Made by a program: the position numbers and the translations under genes. Below the pieces are notes generated by a model, which was not told where the DNA came from, did no database searches, and worked only from the letters and a program-made list of their open reading frames with translations. DNA of 29,248 bases from Emticicia sp043780375 (lineage in GTDB: Bacteria > Bacteroidota > Bacteroidia > Cytophagales > Spirosomataceae), in assembly GCF_043780375.1 (NCBI RefSeq), contig NZ_JAYWCU010000154.1:1-29248 (forward strand), given 5' to 3'. The stretch's first letter is position 1. Every line of letters begins with the position of its first letter. Below are positions 1 through 8,100 of this stretch, piece by piece.

Positions 1-126
1 ATCAGCCTTTTTCAGATTGGTTTGAGATGGATAAAGTCAGGACATTTTAAAATTAATCACCTTTTATCAGCTATACAATTTTGTGTACGGTTTTAAAAAA
101 ATTACAAAGGAAAGCTAAAAGACAAA

Positions 127-1206
127 GTGATTTTGTTGTACAAAAATGACAAAATTCAACCTTCCTTCAAACCTGATGCTACTCGTTATACCGACGAAGA
201 ATTAGAAAAAATGGTATCGGCAGCCCCCACTAATCAAAGTCAGCCCGACACTGCTTTTAGGTCGATGATGCAGGCTTTTCGTAGAAATAACATGCTTTCG
301 ACCAAGACCAAAGACATGGCAAAAAAAGAAGGTGCTTTGGCACTCTTTAGCATGAATGCCAGAGGCAAAGATGGCACTTTATTTGTGTCGAGTGGTGGTT
401 CGTATAAAGCAACCGACCCCGAAGGTTTATTAGATATTATGCTAACTGCCGAAGATTATTTGTCGCTTTGCCGATTGGCTAAAGCGGGCATTCCTGTTAA
501 ATTGGAGTTAGATGTAAAAACACAATTTTATACTGAAGACCTCAAAGGCTATAATGTTTTGGCGGAAATTAAGGGAACTGATCCAAATCTCAAAGAAGAA
601 GTTGTAATGCTCGGCGGACACCTCGACTCGTGGCACAGTGCCACTGGTGCAACAGATAATGCAGCAGGTTCGGCAGTGATGATGGAGGCAGTCAGAATTT
701 TGAAAACTTTGGGTGTTAAACCTCGTAGAACGATTCGCATTGCTCTGTGGAGCGGCGAAGAACAAGGGCTTTTTGGTTCAAGAAATTATGTAAAAAATCA
801 CTTGACCGATGCTGACACCAAGAAAAGTAACAAAGAAGGCGATAAGGTTTCAGCGTATTTTAATGTGGATAATGGAACGGGTAAAGTCAGAGGGATTTAT
901 TTGCAAGGAAATGAGGCTTGCCGCCCGATTTTTACGAAATGGTTTGAGCCTTTCCATGATTTAGGAGCAAAAACAGTTACTATTAGAAACACAGGTGGCA
1001 CCGACCATTTATCTTTTGTAGGCGTGGGTATTCCAGGGTTTCAGTTTATTCAAGACGAAATTGAGTATAATACTCGTACACACCATACGAACATGGACTC
1101 TTATGACCATTTGCAACCCGATGATTTGAAGCAAGCTGCAACAATCATTGCATCGTTTGTGTATAATGCGGCTATGCGTGATGAAAAATTACCGAGAAAG
1201 AAATAA
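127..1206 (+). CDS. M28-family zinc aminopeptidase, N-terminally truncated (probable pseudogene)
   Basis: This is the C-terminal part of a secreted M28/M20-type metallopeptidase that removes N-terminal residues from peptides. The co-catalytic zinc site is complete: H165 and D167 in GGHLDSW, D177 in GATDNAAG, the general base and ligand E211-E212 in SGEEQGLFGS, D248 in NVDNG, and H319/H320 in RTHHTNMD. Family members of this type run about 500-550 residues with a signal peptide and an inserted N-terminal domain. Here only 359 remain and no signal peptide is present. Codons in the same frame back to base 97 still read like the family (NYKGKLKDKV), then TAA at 94-96 closes the frame and nothing upstream looks homologous. 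The GTG at 127 is therefore an internal valine used as a formal start. The family call is firm; function of this remnant is doubtful because it could not be exported. A frameshift near the A-run at 95-101 is an alternative to a deletion or rearrangement. Confidence 0.8.
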   Translation: MILLYKNDKIQPSFKPDATRYTDEELEKMVSAAPTNQSQPDTAFRSMMQAFRRNNMLSTKTKDMAKKEGALALFSMNARGKDGTLFVSSGGSYKATDPEGLLDIMLTAEDYLSLCRLAKAGIPVKLELDVKTQFYTEDLKGYNVLAEIKGTDPNLKEEVVMLGGHLDSWHSATGATDNAAGSAVMMEAVRILKTLGVKPRRTIRIALWSGEEQGLFGSRNYVKNHLTDADTKKSNKEGDKVSAYFNVDNGTGKVRGIYLQGNEACRPIFTKWFEPFHDLGAKTVTIRNTGGTDHLSFVGVGIPGFQFIQDEIEYNTRTHHTNMDSYDHLQPDDLKQAATIIASFVYNAAMRDEKLPRKK

Positions 1207-1227
1207 TTGAACGGGCATTATTTGAAT

Positions 1228-1267
1228 AAAAATTCCCATAAAGTCTTTTGGTTTTATGGGAATTTTT
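1228..1267. terminator. Bidirectional rho-independent terminator
   Basis: Perfect 15-bp inverted repeat: AAAAATTCCCATAAA at 1228-1242 and its complement at 1253-1267, with a 10-nt loop. It carries a T-run on the plus-strand side and the matching A-run gives a U-run on the minus strand. It lies between the convergent M28 remnant and the Asp-box protein gene, so it can serve both. Confidence 0.85.
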
Positions 1268-1355
1268 TGTTTTATCAATTTCCTCGGTAGAATTTACTTT
1301 ATTCATCCACTAATGAAAGTATTGTTGACTTGGAGCAGCAGAGTTTTAAATATTT

Positions 1356-2405
1356 TTATAATTTTTTAATGTTAATCTTCCCATCCTTCTCCCAAGCACA
1401 AAATATTTTTTTGTCCTTTGTTCTAATTGCTTTGATGAAACTGCCTTCACCAACATCCGCTATTTCACTTTTACTTAATTCTTTTATTTTGAGTGCCTTT
1501 CCGTCTTGCCACGCAATGATGGGGTTTTCGGGGTCAGTCATGCTACAATTACGCCCCGTTCCTATTTGATTCTCTGGTTCATTTGGTTTAGAATAGTATA
1601 TTCGCCCTTCTCGTTGCCAAGCGGTAGATACGACATTTTTATCACTAACTACCAAACTTCCACCATCCATTGGACACGCATTCAATTTCCATGTTCCGTT
1701 ACCAAGTTTCACAGGATTGTTGAATGTATTTCCTTTATTATCCGATTGCAATAAATAAAGGTCTCTCGAACCATTCAGCCAATTTCTGAACATAATTGAA
1801 ACTTTTGATTTGCTTAATGTAATTGTGGGTTTACAGCACGGACAAACAGTGCTATCTGGCGATTGATAAACTATGCTATTTTTTGACCACGAAATTCCCT
1901 TATCAGTTGTTTTGGCAAAACATATCTTATTATGTTTATCATTTCTAATATCTAACCAAACCGCATAAAAATTATCATCTTGGTCGGCGGCAATACTCAT
2001 TAAACCTTCGGGTGCAGAACCCGCCCAATCATTTACCAATGCTTCTTGCGTCCATTCCTGTGATTGATGATTCAATTGAAAAATATGAATTGAGCCTTTT
2101 TTATCAATGGCAGAAACTAAAGTGTAGTTTTTTGAACTGGCTACTTGCGGTCCTCTTGACATTCCCAAGTGCATGTCTTTTACTTCGCCAATTGTTTGAA
2201 TATCTGAGAAAGTTAATCCATTATCAGTAGAAGTAGCACAGTAGATTTTATCGTCGTTTCCATAGACAATTCTTACGACTCCCGCCTTATCAATTGTTAT
2301 TTGTGGTTGTTTTCCGCTCGCAATAATAGCATCAGTATGAGTAGCGAACGAAAAAAAAGAGGCTATGAAAATTATTAGAATGGCTGTTTTTAGCAATGTT
2401 TTCAT
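1356..2405 (-). CDS. Secreted sialidase-like (BNR/Asp-box) beta-propeller protein
   Basis: This is a 349-residue exported protein with an N-terminal signal peptide (Lys-rich start, hydrophobic residues about 7-22). Three Asp boxes (S/T-x-D-x-G-x-x-W/F) are visible: STDNGLTF, TTDKGISW and a variant, SDNKGNTF. They mark blades of a six-bladed sialidase-type propeller. I do not see the arginine-triad context that would support true sialidase activity, so the fold is supported but the substrate is not. The Cys-rich motif VCPCCKPT, with further single cysteines in LNACPMDGG and GRNCSMTDP, is unusual for a sialidase. It could form disulfides or bind a metal. The gene follows the membrane-protein gene on the same strand with a 55-bp gap, so the two are probably co-transcribed. 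It ends at the shared terminator with the M28 remnant. Confidence 0.7.
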   Translation of the reverse strand: MKTLLKTAILIIFIASFFSFATHTDAIIASGKQPQITIDKAGVVRIVYGNDDKIYCATSTDNGLTFSDIQTIGEVKDMHLGMSRGPQVASSKNYTLVSAIDKKGSIHIFQLNHQSQEWTQEALVNDWAGSAPEGLMSIAADQDDNFYAVWLDIRNDKHNKICFAKTTDKGISWSKNSIVYQSPDSTVCPCCKPTITLSKSKVSIMFRNWLNGSRDLYLLQSDNKGNTFNNPVKLGNGTWKLNACPMDGGSLVVSDKNVVSTAWQREGRIYYSKPNEPENQIGTGRNCSMTDPENPIIAWQDGKALKIKELSKSEIADVGEGSFIKAIRTKDKKIFCAWEKDGKINIKKL

Positions 2406-2460
2406 TGGTTTGGTGTTAAGATTTTATTTTTTGTTGATAGTTTATTTTAGAAGAAGGTGA

Positions 2461-3192
2461 TTATCCTTTAATTATTGTTTTTAAGAACAGTTGCACAGTT
2501 TCTGATTTTCCAATGGGTTCTAAAAAGAAATTAAATACATTAACACCGACTGCAAGATAAGTAGCAGGGTGTTTGAGTTTTCCGTATCTCCATGCACCCA
2601 CGAGCAGCATTCCTATTATGAGTATTTGGGTAAAGTAAATGGGAATCATGATATTTATATTTGGCCAATCTTTGCTGTGCATGCCAACATATACACTTTG
2701 TATCCCACGACCAAGAGCTGGCATCATAATAATAAATACCGTTGAAATTAACCACCAAGCATGATTTTCAATTTCTTTTCTATGCAAAATGCTTTTTATT
2801 ATTGCATATCCGAAGGCTGACATCATTACGATTTCTACCACAGTCACACCAAAGAAAAACCATGCTTGAAATGGCCCAAACTGTTCAGGTGTTGCCAATG
2901 CTTTCTCTGTTGTCGTAATGTCTCTGTGCATCATACTCACAGCGGTTAAACAAACCCCTCCTGCCAGAAACATGCCGATGATTCCATTAGTTCTATGTCT
3001 GGCAATTTGACCATGAGTAGCAAAATAGGGTTGGATGATTAGATAGATATACCAAACCGTACCTGTCCAATAATGTATATGGACCGACCATGCGTTATCA
3101 GAAAAATCACCCCAATAATCCTTAAATATGCCCATTTGCATAACAAGCATTGGAAGTAGCATCCATTTATACAGTGTTTTATATTTATACAT
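2461..3192 (-). CDS. Polytopic membrane protein, DUF2306-like, possibly haem-binding
   Basis: A 243-residue integral membrane protein with about six or seven hydrophobic segments (about 9-22, 43-56, 69-86, 108-129, 145-162, 180-200, 208-226). Histidines sit at helix ends: H38 and H40 in VHIHYW, H60 in FATHGQ and H66 in ARHRTNG. The arrangement 'helix, Q-P, R-HR-x-x-G, helix' recalls the DUF2306 family and other small cytochrome-b561-like four-helix cores, but this is recognition by pattern only. There is no signal peptide and no soluble domain. It is the first gene of a presumed unit with the downstream Asp-box protein. Function unknown; haem binding is a guess from the paired histidines. Confidence 0.6.
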   Translation of the reverse strand: MYKYKTLYKWMLLPMLVMQMGIFKDYWGDFSDNAWSVHIHYWTGTVWYIYLIIQPYFATHGQIARHRTNGIIGMFLAGGVCLTAVSMMHRDITTTEKALATPEQFGPFQAWFFFGVTVVEIVMMSAFGYAIIKSILHRKEIENHAWWLISTVFIIMMPALGRGIQSVYVGMHSKDWPNINIMIPIYFTQILIIGMLLVGAWRYGKLKHPATYLAVGVNVFNFFLEPIGKSETVQLFLKTIIKG

Positions 3193-3443
3193 CGCATTAG
3201 AGTTTTAATGTTTTTTCTAATTTGTAGAGTTGATGTTTAAATTACAATATGAATAGTAGGTTTTTAATATTGTCGTGCGTTATTTCCCAAGATTCGTTTA
3301 ATATCAGCCGCAAAGCACAAACCTCGCCTATTCTAAATATGCAATTATAAGCAGTTTTTCTTATCTAAATTGCTTTGGTTTTTGTTATATGCCGTGGCTG
3401 TTGCTCATAAAAATGTCTTTAACCAGTCATTGCATTAGGCACT

Positions 3444-4628
3444 TTAATCAAACATAATTTCTTCTGAACTGCCTATTTTATACAAAGGTTCCTCAATGGG
3501 TAATGTAAAATAAAAAGAGGAGCCTTCGCCTTCCACACTTTCTACCCATATTTCACCGCCATTTTTTTTCAGAAATCCTTTTACCAATAGTAATCCAATT
3601 CCTGCTCCTTTGTTTTTCTTCCTTGTTTCCGAGAACGTTTTCATTTGTGGTGTAAAAAGCTTTTCCATTATTTCTTTCGACATTCCAATTCCAGTATCCT
3701 TCACCTAAACAATAACTTTGTCATCTTTGCTTTTTGCTGAAACCGTTATTATTCCTCCTTTTTCAGTGTGTTTTAACGCATTTGAAACGATATTTTGAAT
3801 GATGGAAATTAACATTTTGCTATCCGCAAATACAGAAGTATCAGCCTCAACTTCGTGATGAAGATTTATTGTGTTTATGGTAGCCGTTTCGTTTAAAGTT
3901 TTAAAGACCTTATTAATGTATTCGATTAGTTTTATTTTTGTAGGAGAAAACACGTCTGATGCATATTTTATTCTTGCCCATTCTACTAAATAGTCCAACA
4001 TATCCAATTCATCAGTTGACGATTTATAAAGTAAGTCAAGCAGTTCCTGAACAGCGTCCGGCTTCATTCTATGAAAATTATCTTTCAAATATTTCGCTGT
4101 TCCAATAATAGCTGATAGTGGACTTCTTAAATCGTGTGAAAGTATTGCCAAAACACTCTCTTTATGCGTATTAAGATCTTCCAATTCTCCAATATATTTT
4201 TTTATCGCATCCTCCGATTTTTTCCTTTCTGTTAAATCCCGTAAAATTTTAACGTAACCTAACATTTCTCCATCTACACCAATGAGTGGAAAAACCAAGC
4301 CGTAAGCATAAAATAGGCTTTGGTCTTTAGTAATGTGCCATCTGTTATCCGTTGAGCGGCCTTCTTTTAAAGCTGTTTCAATTTCTCTTTTCGGAATACC
4401 ACTTTTTAAATCTTCCGTAGTAAATATAATATCGAAAGGTTGGCCAATAACTTCGTCAGTTTCGTAACCAAATATTTTTGTCGAGCCAGAACTCCAACTG
4501 TTTATATTGAATTCATTATCCAAAGTAAAAATGGAATAATCTTGTAAGCTGTCAATTACTTGGCTATAAAACTCAGCAGTAGGAATATATTTATTTTTAA
4601 GAATCTTCGGGTTGTTTTGTTTGTCATT
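3444..4628 (-). pseudogene. PAS-domain histidine kinase interrupted by an in-frame TAG
   Basis: One continuous reading frame encodes PAS, HisKA and HATPase domains but is cut by a TAG at 3705-3707. From ATG at 4628 (an alternative in-frame ATG is at 4664) the order is as follows. The PAS domain spans about residues 28-130 and ends in the usual PAC pattern GYVKILRDLTERKKSED. The HisKA H-box contains LSHDLRSPLSAIIG with phospho-acceptor H165. Next is the N-box NIVSNALKHTEKGG, then the stop, then directly the G1 box DTGIGM, the G2 box GAGIGL and the terminal FTLPIEE. The supplied prediction started the first half at an internal TTG (4523), which drops the beginning of the PAS domain. The second half would have to start at a GTG that is really the next sense codon. 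The stop removes the ATP lid, so the short product cannot phosphorylate. No membrane segment is seen. A single-base change would restore the gene. Confidence 0.85.
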
Positions 4629-4755
4629 AGGTTTATTTTAATTGTTATGGTGTCTGCCGCCATTACTTAACGTTGAAGCATTAGCATTTTAGTGTGAATC
4701 TTGGCATTTCAGTCCAATTCTTATAAAGGTTTTTTTATCTGCTTGAGTCCATAGC

Positions 4756-4782
4756 GAATCTTGCCTGTTTGCGGCAAGATTC
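4756..4782. repeat. Perfect 10-bp hairpin
   Basis: GAATCTTGCC at 4756-4765, a 7-nt loop, and GGCAAGATTC at 4773-4782. No T-run follows on either strand, so it is not a standard terminator. It lies about 130 bp upstream of the interrupted kinase, on that gene's 5' side. Confidence 0.7.
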
Positions 4783-4873
4783 AAAGTAAACCCAAAAAAT
4801 ATAAGTAAATATAAGGGTTTCAAAATTAATATTTTAAAAGTTTTTTGCCCATTGACACTATTTTAAAATGACT

Positions 4874-5001
4874 GCTAACATTTCGGGTGTTGCCAAAGGC
4901 GTGGATTCCGTATTACTGCTCAATTGAATTAAAAATGTTCAATTGTTTTCGTCAGCCTAATAGTATTTACCAAGCCCGCTTTTGGCAATACCGTGTTGTG
5001 C
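4874..5001. repeat. Nested imperfect palindrome (attC-like foldback)
   Basis: The element can fold over 128 nt. The outermost arm is GCTAACA (4874-4880) with TGTTGTGC (4994-5001), with one bulged base. After asymmetric bulges (5 nt and 1 nt) comes a 16-bp stem, GGTGTTGCCAAAGGCG (4886-4901) with CGCTTTTGGCAATACC (4977-4992), pairing throughout with two G-U pairs. Inside is ATTACTG (4912-4918) with CAG-cc-TAAT (4953-4961), then a perfect 8-bp CAATTGAA (4921-4928) with TTCAATTG (4938-4945). Two terminal paired boxes split by unequal bulges with a variable interior is the architecture of integron attC sites, but the end boxes deviate from RYYYAAC/GTTRRRY. No integrase gene is in the window. Confidence 0.6.
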
Positions 5002-5151
5002 ATTCGCTTTTCTACTAATCCTTAAATTCACGTTTTAAGTAAATACTTTATTATTGAGCATTTTTGATATAATTAGGCGATACGCATTCTTGCCAATATT
5101 CTACAATTTTAATAATAGTGGTTTTAGTTTGTCATATTTGTTCATCCATAA

Positions 5152-8100
5152 TTATCGTTTCTTTTTTACTAACTTCACTATTTTACTGTATAATAAGTTT
5201 TCGTTAATAGGCTTTGAAATATAATCGTCCATTCCAAATTCTTTGCATTTCGAAACATCTGCTGTGGTTACATCAGCTGTTAAAGCAATTATTGGAATTT
5301 GAGATTTCAATGTTTTGCGTATATATTCCGTTGCCTCAAAACCATTCATTTCAGGCATTTGCAAATCCATCAAAATAATATCGTAGGTATTGGTTTGCAT
5401 TTTTTCTATGGCCAATTTTCCATTGCTTACTATTTCATATTCAAATCCAAAATCACTTAAAATAATTTTGATTAGTAATTGATTTAATGCAACATCTTCG
5501 GCTACTAATACCCGCAGATTTTTAATTTTTGAATTCAGGGTTGGTATTTCTATTTCTTGTTCTGATTTTACATTTGTTTTTCCAAAAGGCAGGATAAAAG
5601 TAAATGTTGAACCTTCACCGAGCTTACTCTTTAAGCTAATACTTCCTCCTTGTTGTTCTATTAATTGTTTAACAATAGCAAGCCCTAATCCTGTTCCACC
5701 ATAAGAATTAGATGTGCTGAGTTCAGCCTGTTCAAAAAGATTAAAAATTGAATTTATTTTGTTAGCAGCAATGCCAATTCCTGAATCGGTAACGGCAAAT
5801 TCAATGTTTACATTTTCTTCGTCTTCGTGCAGTAATTTTAAGCTTAGTATAATTTTCCCCTTGTGTGTAAATTTTACGGAATTGCTTATAAGGTTTAAAA
5901 TAATCTGATTTAATCTTATTGAATCGCCCAATAGTATTGATGGTATTCTGCTGTCGTATTCTTTTATAAGTTCTAAATTCTTTTCTTTTATTTTCAGGTC
6001 AAAAGTATACAGTATTGATTTTATTGATTTGCGTATTTCAAATGGTTGTTTTTCAAATGTTATTTTACCTGCATCTACTTTTGCCAAATCAAGTATATCG
6101 TTTATAAGTACATTTAATGACTTGCCACTTGTTTTTATAGCTTGTAAAAATTCTTTTTGTTCTACTCCTAAATCGGTTTTCATTAACACGTTTGCAAATC
6201 CTATAATGGAATTTAATGGCGTACGAATTTCGTGGCTCATGTTAGATAAAAACTGTTGTTTTGACTTAGCAGCATTTTCTGCAGCTAAAGTTGCAAGCTC
6301 TGACAGTTCTTTTGCGTGTCTTAATTCGTTAGCATGTTTTTCATAAATGCCTAAGTTGGTGTCACGGATTTTTATCTGTTCACTAATATCGGTGGTAACA
6401 CCCACCCACATTTTAAGGTTTCCATTTTCATCTTTTATGGGCGATTCAATGTTTAAATGCCATTTATAATCACCATTTTTATCTAAAAACCGCATCTCCA
6501 TTTCTAAAACAGTTTTTGTTTCCAAAGCTTTCTTAAACTTATTTTGAAATTCTTCTAATTCATCAGGATGTAAAATATTCTGGTAGCCTAAATTTTTTAA
6601 CTCTTCAAAATCTTGTCCGGTATAATCAAGCCATTGTTTATTAAAATATATCACACTACCATCAGCATCTCTATTGCTTATTTTAGCAGGCATTAAATCA
6701 GCCAAGTGTCTAAAGTGCTTTTCACTCTCTTCAATCCTTTTTTTAGCATTCATTTGTTCTGTTACCTCGTAGCCAAAAAGCAAAATGGAATAAATCTCCT
6801 TAAACTCATTATACATAGGTTGGTAGCTAAAATTGAAGTACCGCAGTTCAGGAGCTAAGCCTTCATCTCTAGCCATTGTTGCTGGAATGTCAATACCTAC
6901 ATAAGTTTCACCTGTGGTGTAAACATTATCCAATAATTTATCAAATCCCTGTCCTTCCAATTCTGGCAGAGCCACCATTATTGGTTTACCTTTTAGATGG
7001 CGTTTTCCAAATAAACTTTGGTATTGCTCATTTACCAATTCATGTACATGTTCAGGACCGCTTAATGTACTTACAAAACCAGGCGAAGTCATCAGCATAT
7101 CCTCAAACAAAGCAGTTTGAACTTCCATTTTTTTACGTCCAACTACCAAGTCGGTGATTTCAAGTGCTAAAACCATAATGCCTGAGATGGTACCATCCAC
7201 TTCGCGTAGTGGTTCGTACACAAATGTTACGAACGCATTCTCCAATTGTCCATTACGCATTAATGTAATCGGAAGCTCAGATGCTACAAATCTTTCTCCT
7301 GTTGTATACACGTTATCTACAAGTGCTTCAAAGCCTTGACCTTCAAGCTCTGTGAGTACTTCAAAAATGGGCTTGTCTAATATCTGAGCCTCTGTTCTGC
7401 CCCAAATTTCGAGTATTTTCGCATTGACAATCTCGACCACATATTTTTCACCACGAACTACAGCTATAGCGACTGGTGCTTGTTTAACTAATTGTCTGAA
7501 ACGTCCTTCGCTTTCTCTGATTTTTAAATTCATTTTTGCCTGTGGAGTTACCTCATTGGCAATAACGGCCACACCCTCTATTTCTCCATTTATATTGCGT
7601 TGTGCCTGATAGGCAAAAGTGTAATGCAGTACTTCCAATTTTCCATTACGAATTAGGCTAACTGGTGCTTCATAAGCATGAAAAGGGATACCGGTTTTAT
7701 ATACATCAGATAAGATTTTATCAAAACCCTGTTCAGTTATTTCGGGCATAATTGATAATAGCGATTTTCCAACGATATCTTTTCCCTTGCCCCAGGATTC
7801 TATAATAGAATCGTTAGCAATTTCTATAATCATATCTTCTCCTTTAAAAATAGCTATCATTGATGGCGAAGTAGCAATCATGTTGTGAAAACGAAATTCG
7901 CTTGCCTCCACTTTTTTACGTGCAATTACCTGTTCTGTTACGTCAGTGGCTAAAGCCATTACCCCCGAAACAGACCCGTCATTTTCGCGATAGGGCTGAT
8001 ACACAAAATTGAAATAACGAGTATCTTTTTCTCCATTTTTCCGCAGGAAATAAGCAGGTTGCTCGCTGCCGTAATGTGTAGTCCCATTTTCAAGAACATC

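Larger units (their letters stand above)
4665..5151. other. 487-bp gene-free stretch with two foldback elements
   Basis: No supported coding frame lies between the interrupted kinase and the giant kinase. The stretch contains a 10-bp perfect hairpin at 4756-4782 and the nested foldback at 4874-5001, both listed separately. Near its left edge, the minus strand reads CAACGTTAAGTAATGGCGGC, another GC-richer island in AT-rich surroundings. The rest is AT-rich with no recognisable promoter. Confidence 0.7.

Noticed and set aside
3444..3704. Second kinase fragment as an independent gene starting with GTG
   Set aside because: The GTG is simply the codon after the TAG, and the product would begin inside the HATPase domain; frame and similarity are continuous with the first part, so it is one broken gene.
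3705..3707. TAG as a recoded (pyrrolysine-type) codon
   Set aside because: No sign of pyrrolysine machinery or a readthrough structure, other genes in the window end normally, and Bacteroidota are not known for TAG recoding; a plain nonsense mutation is simpler.
4756..4782. Perfect hairpin as a transcription terminator
   Set aside because: No T-run on either side in either direction.
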